In this document: piece after piece, positions 9,568-21,457 of the stretch
How the letters are laid out: each line of letters starts with the position of its first letter
Numbering within the stretch: the first letter of the stretch is position 1
Origin: Polymyxa betae
Lineage: Eukaryota > Endomyxa > Phytomyxea > Plasmodiophorida > Plasmodiophoridae
Length of the DNA: 64,000 nucleotides
NCBI GenBank assembly: GCA_003693705.1
Contig: RBZT01000259.1
Location: 1 to 64,000 of the forward strand
Direction of reading: 5' to 3'
Made by a program: the position numbers and the translations under genes
Notes under the pieces: model-generated
Told to the model about the DNA's origin: nothing
The model's input: only the letters and a program-made list of their open reading frames with translations
Databases searched by the model: none

Positions 9568-9799
9568 CTGAATCTGAGTCGCCTGATAATGAGTGCTTGA
9601 ATTATAGAGCGGGCACTGGGATCTGTGCGATTATCGAAAGTTGATCTCGCAGAAGATAAAACTCGAACACCAGATTTATAAACCACTTGTATATAGACAA
9701 CTAGTTTTTGCATTTTACCGGAACTTCACAAATTAGGTCTTCTGAACTCAAAGAAATACTTTTTGTAATTGGTTCGTTTCCCTGTATTGCTTATGAAAA

Positions 9800-12700
9800 T
9801 CATTCAGTTAAGGTTTCGTCTTTTAGACTCTCGATCGTTCCCATATCATCTAGAACTTTAACAGAAGCCGTGGCCGGTGCATCCACGGGATTGCTCTGAA
9901 TTTGTTCTTGTGGCTGCTCTTGTGTTTCAGGCTTCTTTGCAACGTCAGACCAGATCGTCGATAACAAAGTCGTATCCCAGATATCCGAATTGCCATCCCA
10001 AAACCACATTGTTGTCGCTAGTTCTACGCTCTGAAATTTCACATTACACACGATCAAGGGATTAAAACGTGTCTGTCCACCTGTGTTTTCAAAAGCTTTG
10101 TCAATAACGTTCTGTTCTGGGCGTTCCAGCAACGGTTGTCTGCTGGACTGATATGATCATTTTCAACAAAGTCGATAAATTTGGACGGTCGAGACTGGAA
10201 GATAGTTTTGAATTTCTCCGTCATAATGAGCTGCACGTAGCTAGCAACGCTGGGACCGTAGACATTGTCCTGAACCATTGCACTGATAATCATGGCAGCC
10301 CCCTCCCTTTCTTCTTGTTTGTAATCAGTTCCTTGCAATAAAATCAAACAACGAATCTTTAAAGTTCGATTCATACCAAGTACAATATTCAGCAACATGA
10401 CTAAACCTCCCGTAGATCGAATTTGAGAAACTACAGGTGATGACCTTCTGATACAATCCAACAAAAAATTCAGCAAATTGGGAATGCACCCATGTGAACG
10501 CAACGTTTCTAAAAGAGGTATGATATTTTTCACTAGTCGGAATTTTGCAATATTTTCTGCACACAAGGTATTGGTCGCTAGAAGAGAAGCAGCCTTCAAA
10601 ACCGTCTGACAACAAGAAGTCAGGACCGCGTAAAGGCAACACAATCATTACAGACCAGTTGTAACGAAATGTCAACGCTTGGGTGGAAATAGCCAAATAC
10701 GTAATCTAAGTATTCAACGCAGCGATCTTGAAGGTGTGGTAAGTTCGTGAGCAGATTAAGAGCAGCTTCCCACAAAGCCTGACTAGTGTCAATTTCAATA
10801 TAAAATGGCTACATGCGTACCAGAAGATTCTTAATTGAAGTTTGGACCCACTCAGTTTGATTCTGATCCCTGAAAGATTCATATTCCGAGTAAACTCCAT
10901 ACAGAGCCTCAACAAGCTTAAGGAAGAACCTATTCATGAAAAAGTGAAACAGTTACTGGAAAATCGAAGTCCCATACCTATCAGGTTTGACTTGAAAGTA
11001 AGGATTGGCATTGAATGCGTTAATGTATATACCATCAATGTAAATCTCAGCACCCAATGTCTTCTGGTTAAATCGTTCATGTATCGTGCCCCAGCTCCAC
11101 TGATAGGGCCCAGCGCCAACGCCGTAATTCAATGCCTCCTATGTTCAGTTCGTTCACTATTCTTTATTCTGCCAAGATACGAAAGTACCTTTTGATGAGC
11201 AACGAGATCATGCAACTCTTGTTTGATGAAGCTGACAAGATCGCGTCGACAGTCTTCATTCCAGAACACAATAGGAGTATCGTGATTCTGTATAACTTCC
11301 ACGTCAGCCAAATTCCCGAATAATTAGGACCGTACATCATCATAGAATTCAATAAGACCTCTAGGATTAGACTCAGCACATGCAAAGTGATCCCGGAATG
11401 TAGGAGCAAAAACATGGGCTAGCATGTCCATATAGGCCTCTCCTTTTCTCTGCTCTGTGGCTAACATTCCAAGAATCTCGGCTGCAATCAATCTGCATTC
11501 GGCAGCTTCAGGCCTAGAATCGGTCACAATGTTCCTTTTGTACACTTAATAGGTCGCATATCAATCGTAACTGAAAGCATACGTTAAAGAAATCAGCAAA
11601 CCGTCATCAAAGTATGCATCAACGATTTCAGGATCCTGTCTACAGAGTGCATTTATGATTTGCAGTGCCAGGCGAAGGCTTGGATTCTGTAGACAGTGCA
11701 TATCAAACATTGGGCTGGCAACCAAACGCAGACTCACATCAACGTACGACTTTCTGTCAAAATTGACCAAGCGATGGACAACGAAGGCATACTGGGTTGT
11801 GACATTGAAACTACTTTCATTTCTACTAAGAACGTCCAAAACAATCAGTGCAGCGTGAAAAACGTTTTTGTCAACAGAATCAAAAAGAGTGCTGATTGCG
11901 TTAACCTAAGCGCCTTTGAACAATCATCCAGAGTCACCATCCATCTCCTACCAGTTCGTCATGGGACGGAGACCGAATGAGGGAGGGCGCATCGTGCAAT
12001 AACCGAGCGAGAGACCCAGAAGTCACAGAAACGTCCTCGAATATCTCCGAACAGGATCGCGAGTTGTTCGACGTTAAACTTGTTGCAATTGTACCTAAAT
12101 GGCCAACAAATCCAGACATGAACTCTTTAGGTTCATTAGGGATTGTAAAATCCTAAAATCCTGTAAGATAAAGTTATGTCAACAACTGAGCGCTTACAGT
12201 CTGCTCATTATACAACCGAAGGAATATGTCGCACACCGAGATTTCGGTGCTACAGCTTGTGTAATTTAGTGTCAACAAAGCTGAATTGCAATCCCAGAAA
12301 TGTGACTGCTGAACCAAGCCAATCTGATTCTGAAGAAAAGTGTTCAGTTCCTGGCGCTGCGGGTCTCCCCAAATAAGACAAGGGGTCCAAAAGTTCGATC
12401 TGGCGTCAGTAGAGAATCGGTCTGGCTTGGCTAAACGCGCATGAAGTCCTGGAGTTAGTAATCGACGCAAAACGTTTCTGGACAGGAATTGAGGCTCTGA
12501 AATTATCCTGATGCTGTTGCTGATAGTACCTGATATCAATTTTGGAGAGCTCCGGTGCTTCAGCCATTGAAGCGAATGTTGACAAAGTAGTTGTGGCCTC
12601 AGTGACAATCTCGGTCCCCTCAGCATGGAATATAGCCAATTTCGTAATACAGAGCAGAGCTCCGCTGACCGATGTTTTAAATGATGGCCCGCACGAAACA

Positions 12701-15700
12701 ATTATTGACTACCTTGTTAAAACATCAGAGCAGCTTATATGAGATTCAGCAAGAATCTTGAATAGGCGAAGTACTTCGATGGAGATGTTAGGATGCACAT
12801 TGGCGAAACTCTCTATGATCAACGAGACCAATTCGATAATCACTTGCGGGTTCTCATGCATTGTTACAATTGCCTAAAAAATTATTATGTCAAGTTACTG
12901 TGTGTCTGTCATTATACAACTCACATCTTCATTGGCGAACGACAGGATATTCATGATACGGATCAACGTTTGAATGAGACTTTCGGTATGGTGCGTAACG
13001 ATATCGAACTGAACCGTGTTCAAAAGCGATTGCGAGATGTTGACTAAAAAACAATATTGAAAAAGATTTGAACATGCTGATCGAGCCTATTACCAAATCC
13101 ATCCTCTTGTAAACAAATCTGAAGATTGCCGCTGCTCGGAATCATCAACAACCGATGAGTGAGCTCTGCTGTCTGATCGATCAGTCGAAGATCAAAATCC
13201 TAACCGTAATGAGGACAGCTTTGGAAACGCTCTGGAGATTTCGGGACTTACTTGTCTCACTTCTTTCGTTAGAATTCTCAGCAGCTCTGAGAACGCAGGA
13301 TAATGGCTACATAGTTGTAATTCGGGAAATCGATCCACAGCAATTATTTGGCATTGAATCAGGTACAATAAGTCATCATCGCCTAAACCAATTCGCATTG
13401 CTTCTACAAAACCCGACATCATGAAGACCGGATCTCCGATCTCGAATCCGGGATCTCGTACGAAATTTTTCAAATAGATGCCGCCACAGCAAACCTTATC
13501 AATTGAACAACTATAATTGCGATACAGGCATGGTTACCTCATTGATCAATTCAGGATATACAACTGTAGTTGGTTTTGAGATCATATACAACGTCATAGG
13601 ACGCTCACGAAGCTGCGACTGGAAGGCTGCAACATCGTTTCGAGCTGATTGCACCAGACGATCACGTAGCCCGCGGTTCCAAATCAGATTCGGCTGATTG
13701 ACATCGCCATCAAAGACTTCGCAGAATTTTCCCACTCTAAATACAGCTTTTGTTAAAAGAATACCATGTACCAACTGTACTTACGATTGCTGCGAAAGAT
13801 AACGAATCATTGGGAACGGCAAGAATGGCGTTAGGACGCTCGTACCAAACTCCTCTGCCTTTAGAACGTTATCTATGTTGGTCTTTATATGATTTGAGCT
13901 TTTACCTGTTTCATGTGAAATAGCTGTAGCAGCTGGACAGCATTTGGGTCAATCTGATCTCCGGCAGCACAAAACAGAAAGAGGAAAACGCCGCGCTGCC
14001 ATAGCGTCGTTTGAGCAGAAGCAGAGCTGGACGAGAGCTAACAAAATTATCAGCATAAGAATAGGGATCCAGATTCATACCTGTGCAATGATGGGAATGA
14101 TTCTGTTAGCCTGATTAACATCCGGGCAGAGCAAAAACTGCAGGATATGTTGGAACTCTGCCATCTTTGTAATCGATTTACAAAGCCGAGGAACTCGGTT
14201 CAACAGTAATTTTAACAAGTCAATGCAAACGTCAGCAAGTTGGCCATTATTCATATCAGCTGGTAGCGGCCCAAATTCTTTGGTAATTTCTTGGCTTTCT
14301 TCAGGTATTGGCGCATTCGCTAACTGCGATAGCCCAGATTGAACAGGAATTGCATAAATCGGTTCCAGAGACATTTGCCTTCCCTGATACAATCGAACAC
14401 GTATCAGAAATACACGCAATCACTTTGCATTGCAGTATAGTACGTGCAAGAATCTACTCGGGCCAGTATGAGCTTGCGACATGTATGTGACCAAGTGACG
14501 AACACCATCTGCTTGCATAAACCTGCGAGCATTGGGCTGATGTTGCAAAAGATCGCGAAAGAACTCCAATATATGACCGCGCCTACGAGTAATCAACAAA
14601 ACTGTAAGCTCGTCCAAGAAAACGCCGATCACCATAGAGGACGAGTATGCTTCGGTGACATTAGCCATACCAAGTAGCCAAGCGGTTCGAAATCCAGCAG
14701 AACCTGAATGATTTTAGCATGGCAATGCAGCCTCTGAAAGCGCCTACCTGTGAGTACCGCTTGTACAGGGCAGACATCGTTTTCAGACATGCCCATTTTC
14801 GAATAGGCTTATCTTCGATGACCTTGAACGAAGATCAATTTGTTATAAATGGTCCCAAACAAATCCTACAGCGTGATTATAAAGATGGTTAATGAGGGTT
14901 ACAAGGTCTTTCTCATTGATTTCATATGTGGAGTTGGGATCATTCAGGGTTGCCAGAAGCTGTTTCAAATAATATCCATGAACCTGAAGCTCAGCCTCTA
15001 CACTGGCATAACGAGGCTCAAACCCTTCGAAGTCCCATTCTGCGGCAGCATTCCGTTTTCTTTGGTGTTCTAGCTCAATGACCTGGAGCGTAACTCAGCA
15101 TCGTGATTAACTAAGCCATATCGAACTCGGACCTCGTTGTTCAATGTCTCTAGCAACTCACGACGGGTCGTTTCATTCCATATAAGGTGTGGCAGATTAT
15201 GTTCTTGATCAAGTTCAGCAAATACAGCAATCCAGTTGGCGCGATGTGTTCCTGTTTACATTTCATTCAATGGAAAGATACGATAGCAACAATAAGCAAC
15301 CTTTTTGATAGCGCTGCCACGTTGCATCTAGTGTTGGTATACAAGTACGAAGTTTTGCAAACACAAAATTGTTCGGGAATGGGTGGTTTTCCCATAAACG
15401 CTTCAGAAGGTGATTAGGCAAACATCTCTGCACTGTCTCTGTTGATTTGGTGTGCCCATCAGTCAAAAGGCCAATCAGGTTCCGGCTTTCAAGAATAATT
15501 GCCTTTGCGTTGCCACCCGCCTTTTTTGATTGCAAAGCCTCTTCGCCGCTGACAGACAAATAAAAATGCCTTAAGAGGCAACCGCTCGAAAGAGCCATTG
15601 TCTGAATTTTCTTTGTCGTTTTTTGATCGGAATGCAAAATCATTGTTTGGACCTAGTTGTAATCACTGCATTGTTTCGACTCTTCACATATCACATTACC

Positions 15701-16672
15701 ATTAAAATTCCAAAGTAACAAATATCTGGATTTTCGTGGTAAGACATCTCTAACAGTTGAGGTATCATGGGCTGCATCGCAGTCATTATAGGTGCAATTG
15801 CATCAGCTGGAGTCGAGCGTGGTGATGTCAACAGCACCACAGAAAATGTTCGTAACGTTCCAGATATAATGATCCAGTTTTCTGTAAGATTGGATGAATA
15901 TCGCTTTAGGACATCGATTAGAATGCCAAAGCCGCGGCTTTGCAAAATCAGATCACGAGCTTGTGACTCCATCAGGATCTTTCCTTCATCCTTAGTTTCC
16001 AGTCCAGTGTATTCGATGAGGTTTTTTACAACAGCGAGGGCTGCTTCGATGATCTGAGAAAAATCAGAATAAGTGATTGCAAAAGTGGAAACTCATGCCT
16101 CTGTTTTCTCGCTTTGCAGTGCCTGCAGCCATGGCATAATATTGCATTTTGCGATCGCCTTGTACAATCCTTTGAATTTCAACAGACGCCGAGACGCCTC
16201 TAGCAGGTTGGTAATCCCCCGCTGGTCGTTAGGATTCTCCTTCAGCTGTGTTGCTAACAGCAGCAGAACAAGATCGACAATGCGCTTATCTTCGAACTTC
16301 TTAACGGAATAGTCTGGTGGGACCACTGTATTAAACTCTTCAATGACACTGCAGCATTATTTAGAGGGTTGCATATCCGATAGTCCATATAGAAGCGACC
16401 TTTTCCAGTTGGTATGATCGCGTCGGAGGTCCAGGACCTTCTTCACAACGGTTTTGGCCTCTTGGCTCATATCATTGCCCATTATTAAGCCTGATAATTG
16501 ACCTCCAATTGTCAGGCGCTCGGGTATGAAACCGAGCAAATGCGATCACCGACGAGCTTTGATAATGAGTAGCAGGGAACTCACACCAATTTCCTGGTTG
16601 TTCGGTGTAGAAGATATTATGGAGGTCAAATCTGTACGGCTGTACATGCAAGAATTCTGGATCATGATCCAT
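9800..16672 (-). CDS. RME-8/DNAJC13 homologue lacking the J domain
   Basis: A long multi-exon gene, roughly 1,800-1,900 codons after removing many ~50-bp introns; not every junction was resolved. Four IWN-type repeats identify it: HLIWNETTRRELLETLNNEV (near 15.17 kb), NLIWNRGLRDRLVQ (13.68 kb), PCLIWGDPQRQELNTFL (12.38 kb) and PIVFWNEDCRRDLVSFI (11.26 kb), each followed by the expected (G)xxYL or IFLR strand. Armadillo/HEAT-like helices fill the rest. Metazoan RME-8 acts with Hsc70 on early endosomes. Here the segment where the J domain should sit, between VCCGGIYLKNFVRDPG and LLYLIQCQIIAVDRF, is one continuous exon with no HPD motif, and no GYF domain was found. The first exon begins about 450 residues into the human protein, with the divergent DUF72 gene only about 200 bp away. 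Confidence 0.82.
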
Positions 16673-16886
16673 TAGCTTCTGCTATAGTGTATTTACCATT
16701 GGTTGATTTTTGGCCTGAAATCTCAGTGCAAATAATACCAAGATGTTCATCCTTATGAATAAACTTTACAGATTCTACGTCGGTAACATTACCTTTCAGT
16801 TAAAAAATCTGTATTGGGAAAAAATATGTGAATCCGCTGCGGCTTTTGTTGGTATTATTTGTTCTAGATTTAATCGCTTCATTGAA

Positions 16887-17941
16887 ATGGGAGGAACAAC
16901 CAAAGGCTTAGCAAAAAGGAAATTACTAAGTGACAGTGAGACCATGCGAGGCGAGAAGCGTAGCCGGAAAGCTGTGTCAATTTCAAGAAAGGTCAAAAAC
17001 GAATCTGATTACGACAGCTCCAACGCATCGACGATGAAGAAAGTGTTTACGAACGTGTTCATGGGCACCAGTGGCTACATGTACCAGCACTGGAAATCTG
17101 GCGTTTATTATCCAAGAGGGGTTAACCAGTTTAAGTTCTATTCGGCCGAATTCGATTCGGTTGAACTAAACTCACCATTCTATCGCATGCCTGCTTCTAA
17201 AACCTGGGCGAAATGGAGAGATGATGTTTCATATCCATACTTCACCTATGTTATTAAGGCTAATCAATATTTTACTCATTGGCGGCGGCTAACTGTTGAC
17301 GATGATCTGTTATCCCGTTGGAGGCAGTTTTATGATGAAGGATGTAAGGTTCTGGGACCGAACATTGGAGCCGTTTTGTTCCAGCTGCCCCCTAAACTTC
17401 GCTGCGATCCAGATAAACTCGCAGCGTTTACAGAGATTTTGCCTCGCGATGGGCGATTCGTGTTCGAGTTCCGGGATGCGTCATGGTTCTGTGAGGAGAT
17501 TTATACCATCCTGCGGTCACGAAACATCTGCTTAGCAGCCGTTAATGTATGCAATAAGGACAAATGGGCCGGGACATTGGAGGAAGGTTGGAACCCCGAC
17601 CTAACCACGTATATGGGTCAAGGTGGATCTTGCTGCGATTGGGGATATTATCTACGATTGCACGGAAGCTCGGGCAAGGTAAAATATTTCAGCTAATCGG
17701 TTGTTTACTGAGTACTTTTCAGTATGTCGGCAGCTACAGCGAGGAATTTCTGTCCACGCTTGCAGTGCATATTGCTCAATGTAGTGAAATCGGGCAACAA
17801 GTTTATGTCATGTGTAATAATACAGACGATGGGCGACCTCCAAGCGCCATTGCAGATTTGAGAAACCTCAAGCGCTGTATGCAGAACCTAAAGAGCGGCG
17901 CCGGCCTTTCAGTTGACTTGAAATCCGAAGAAGCTGCATGA
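16887..17941 (+). CDS. DUF72 (YecE-like) TIM-barrel family protein
   Basis: Exons 16887-17678 and 17723-17941 (44-bp intron) give 336 residues. The DUF72 signature is clear: FMGTSGYMYQHWKSGVYYP near residue 57, then FKFYSAEFDSVELNSPFYRMP, FQLPPKLRCDPDKLAAF, RFVFEFRDASWF and the end YVGSYSEEFLSTLAVHIAQC with CNNTDDGRPPSA. The biochemical function of this widespread family is not established. The frame is open upstream to 16743, but the ATG at 16887 (MGGTTKGLAKRK) starts a short Lys/Arg-rich leader and was preferred. It is divergent from the RME-8 homologue. Confidence 0.88.
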
Positions 17942-18059
17942 CTCAATGGTCGCTGTTGAGTCAATTGACTCTGTCAACGATAAGTGGCAGATACATAGCC
18001 ACAATTAAATTTAATTCGAAACTATCTAAGGCCGTCCGATTGCTGGGCGTATTCTTAAG

Positions 18060-18647
18060 ATGCGTTCTGTCCTAACCTTGTCATTAGCAGCCTTAATGGC
18101 GCTGTCCAAAGCCGATTATGGGCATCACGATTATGGGCATCACGATTATGGGCATCACGACTTTGCTCCTTACCTCGATCACGGCGATTATCACCATGAA
18201 AGAGAGGTAGATCCATATCTGAGGCATGATCATCATCACTCGCATGATGGACACCTAGATCACCATGATCTTCACGATCACGAACTTGCCGACCATCATC
18301 ATCACGATGGCGACGTAGATGATGAGGATTCTGGCCTCGACGTTCACGTTCATGTTCGGCGCCACGACCTTGCTGGCGAAAAGGATAATTTGAACCATCA
18401 CCACGAGCACGATCTTGACGCCCATCACGCATTGGATCACGATCACGAGCATGGCCATTATGAACCGGATGACCATTATTATGATCATCACGACGGATTT
18501 CATCCTCACCATGATGACGACCACTTCCTGCTCGGAAACGATCTACCTGATCATCATCATGACGCTCCACACCATGAGCTCAGCGACTGGGATTCGTGGG
18601 AGCACCCCCATGACCGGTTCTTCGGACACCACAATTTGCACCATTAA
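18060..18647 (+). CDS. Secreted His/Asp-rich protein D, intronless
   Basis: A single 195-residue frame. After a signal peptide (MRSVLTLSLAALMALSKA) comes a triple DYGHH repeat and then an extreme His/Asp composition (for example HHDLHDHELADHHHHDGD and DHYYDHHDGFHPHHDDDHF), ending DRFFGHHNLHH. The HGDGHID motif of the other family members is not present, although HGDYHHER occurs near residue 40. The complementary strand is also open (171 codons) as an artefact of His/Asp codon use. Such composition would bind divalent metal ions; a cell-wall or secreted location is inferred from the signal peptide. Confidence 0.85.
   Translation: MRSVLTLSLAALMALSKADYGHHDYGHHDYGHHDFAPYLDHGDYHHEREVDPYLRHDHHHSHDGHLDHHDLHDHELADHHHHDGDVDDEDSGLDVHVHVRRHDLAGEKDNLNHHHEHDLDAHHALDHDHEHGHYEPDDHYYDHHDGFHPHHDDDHFLLGNDLPDHHHDAPHHELSDWDSWEHPHDRFFGHHNLHH
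18114..18158 (+). repeat. Three perfect 15-bp coding repeats
   Basis: The unit GATTATGGGCATCAC occurs three times in tandem (18114, 18129, 18144), encoding DYGHH three times directly after the predicted signal-peptide cleavage site. Confidence 0.9.
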
Positions 18648-18833
18648 GGAAGTCTAACATATATAAAAAGATCCAATTAGATTCTTTTGACAGCGCGTGT
18701 TGTAATGCAGCATGGTAACGAGGGGGTCAAAGCCCGCTTTCAGCTTCTATGAGATCCATTGATTTGGTATTGAGTGGTCTGAGGCTCAGCCAGACATGAT
18801 ACATAGGTCCCAGTTACATACAGTTGTTACGGA

Positions 18834-18847
18834 GGTTACCGGTAACC
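18834..18847. promoter_or_regulatory. 14-bp perfect palindrome upstream of a membrane-protein gene
   Basis: GGTTACCGGTAACC is a perfect palindrome 75 bp before the start codon at 18922. It is the sort of site a homodimeric transcription factor would bind; the factor is unknown. Confidence 0.35.
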
Positions 18848-18921
18848 CCTTAATGGCGACTTAAGCAGCAGCAGCCCGCTAGCTTATAACGCCTTGCTTT
18901 CAATCACGAGTATCAGGGGTC

Positions 18922-21137
18922 ATGATTCTCATCTTCATCGTTATTTTCAGCATTAATTATGCAAGCGCTTCAAAATGGCAGCGACAGTGTGCAGCTTGCC
19001 GCTTCGAGGATGCAGAATGCCAGATGAAGCTGGTCGACAACCGGGAAATTGCGGAAATGTAGATGGCGTGATTCTTCTGCGTTTTAAACAGCTGAATTCT
19101 TGGCATAGTCGTCTGGAGAAAGTTCCAGAAGAGGAATTTTGGCTGAACGGATGCGACGGCGTTGACGTTCTTCATATTGACTTCAAGCTGAACAGTATTG
19201 ATTCAAAGCTGATGGTTGGCAATTTGGGAGTTGACACATTAATGTAATGGCTCCTTCAATTTGATTACGATCTTACGATTATGTTCAGTCTATCCAATGT
19301 ATCGTCTGTTGCACGTAAAACGTTGTCTAGCATTGAGCGAAGTAATGCGAATTCTATTATGTAAGGCCGTGCCATTGTTACGAAGGATGATTCATAAGCC
19401 ATGCAGATTCTGCAATCTTCAAGAACTTGGAGCAGAGATCCCGAATGTTGGGCGTTTAGCGTAAGATCTGATGTTAGTTATATGGCTTTGATTGTTAACT
19501 TCTTCTAGATTTACAGGGACGTTGGATGAATCTGCACTATCGCTATTTTCGAAAGGACCGGTGGCAAACGATGATTCTATGTCGATAATATTCACGCCGA
19601 CTTTCTCCGGTCTAATAGATTCACCATTGCGAGAGATCCCCCAGAATATCGAATCATTGCTGCTAAAAGTTACATCCTCCGATCAATTCTTGCTTGTAAC
19701 AGAGAACATTGTGAGACTTAAGCACAAGCCTATTATGTAATCCTTCATCATATTGCCTTTGAGGAGGCACTTAATTAGTTTAGAAACGTAATTTTGGATA
19801 CAAACGACGATGAAGACGCTTATCTAGCTACACATGAGTTCGTTCAAAGGATCGCGCAATTAGCGTCTGCTGTCGAGATAAGGAAAAGAGGATATGAATC
19901 CCAAGGATTCAGTCAAGCTTCGTTGCCGAGATTCCTTATAGTAAACCTAGCTCGCTTCATGTCCATCACATATTTTCAAATCCGAAAACTGCCTGAGTCT
20001 TCTGAGCTTAAGATGTAAGCATCACATCAAACTGAATCAATGATATTTCAACTCACTGTCATTTACCAGATTCTTTCAAGCCGATTACAAGCTTGAAGAA
20101 TATCTACGCAAGGTTCGCGGTGTCTATTGCAAGACTCACGAAGCTGGATTCCGTTGCAGAATCAATGTCAAAGAATTGTTCGAGGGATGTCAACTTCAGC
20201 ACGTTGGTACAAAAGGTATTAGATCTAAGTAGTAGTCTCTGGCATTGTCAGACTTCTTTTTTCTCTAGGCAATGAGTTCGACAGTTACGTTGGCATTGAA
20301 GCCAGCCGGTTTTCATCAAGAGAGTTTCAAAACATGGTGGAAAATATCAATCCCAATAGAGAAGGTATCGGATGACATATTTCAGAGTAAAGACTGACAA
20401 TGTGAATAGAAGCAATCAATAATCCCAATCGGCTGCCCACTGGTCAAAAGTCACTTCCAATCAGTAATAGTAGAGTGCTAGCCGATCAAACGAACAGGGT
20501 TCCCATTGGAAAGAACACTGTATCGTCGAAAACCAAGACCTCTGACCAGCAAAACAATTCTGAGGTTCAGAAGAAGCTCACAGTTGATGTCAAAAGTGCT
20601 GGACATCAGGAAGACGTTGCAACAGGACGCGACGCTGGTAAAACCCTCTATAAAACCGATCTGGGAGAAATATCAGAGTCGGCCGCATTATCATCTGAAG
20701 ATCCGGATAGTGAACCCAGAAATGGAAGTCCCAACATGTCTACAAACAAGTTTGCGAAGAATCAAGGCTTCGGTCATTCAGGTCGTGAAGATCAACACAG
20801 TCAAGATATAAATGAGACTGCAAATGCTCATACCGTGGCTGCTTTACATGAAGATCATCCAACCGATAGCAGCGAACAAGCAACATCACTGTCCGAGATG
20901 CAGCTCCCGCAACAAGAAATCGCCGCTGTTGGCGACGACACCAAATCTTCAAAGAGCGGTGCACTAGATTCACCTGTTGTCATGATATCGATAATTGCAG
21001 GTTCTATTATTGTCCTGACTGTCGCACTCATTGTCATTTTCGTCTCATCCAAAAGGCGACGACTGAAACGAAGTACGAAATTGCAGTCACCGGCAAGCAG
21101 TAAGAACGAAACCGACCCAGAGACACTCTGGTGGTAA
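18922..21137 (+). CDS. Type I single-pass membrane protein, large LRR-like ectodomain
   Basis: Nine exons (18922-19058, 19109-19243, 19289-19360, 19407-19460, 19509-19736, 19784-20014, 20070-20215, 20269-20364, 20410-21137) close in phase to give 608 residues. Residues 1-16 are a signal peptide (MILIFIVIFSINYASA). The first half has strand-like segments with regularly spaced Leu/Ile (VDVLHIDFKLNSIDSKL, VDTLILSNVSSVARKTL, FCNLQELGAEIPNVGRLAF) resembling a degenerate leucine-rich solenoid. A low-complexity Ser/Asp/Glu stalk follows, then a transmembrane helix (VVMISIIAGSIIVLTVALIV) and a short basic tail (SSKRRRLKRS). The first six introns are all phase 2. No family was recognised; a surface receptor or adhesin is plausible. 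Confidence 0.78.
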
Positions 21138-21457
21138 TACTGGAACTTAAGAATATCATATTTGCATGTCAAATAGTTTGTTGACAGCTAGCTGCCAGTT
21201 CAGATTATAATTATACAAGGTCTTATTTGTAAATTCCATAAAAAAATGGATTGTAAACTGTCATATTTTGTCGTCAACAGGAATTTAATCTCAATTGTTG
21301 CATGGCCGTCAATCTGTCAGCAAGCAACACCCGATTCCTTTATACAGCGTTTTGGATTTCCTCGGCTTGAGTCAGCTCTGAGAACCAATCTTGCTGAGTC
21401 ATGGTCTAACATTCAGTTGTTGTATTGCACGTTAACTTAATTACGACTAGGTCCTGT

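Noticed and set aside
12490-12560. Possible 16- or 22-bp intron in the RME-8 homologue between two frames
   Set aside because: An alternative 66-bp GT-AG intron also restores the frame; the data do not support calling an ultrashort intron.
14660-14710. GCGGTTCGAAATCC resembling a tRNA T-arm
   Set aside because: It lies inside the RME-8 homologue coding region and has no partner arms.
18055-18570. 171-codon minus-strand frame rich in Arg, Asp and His
   Set aside because: Mirror image of the secreted His/Asp-rich gene; low-complexity antisense without start context or domain.
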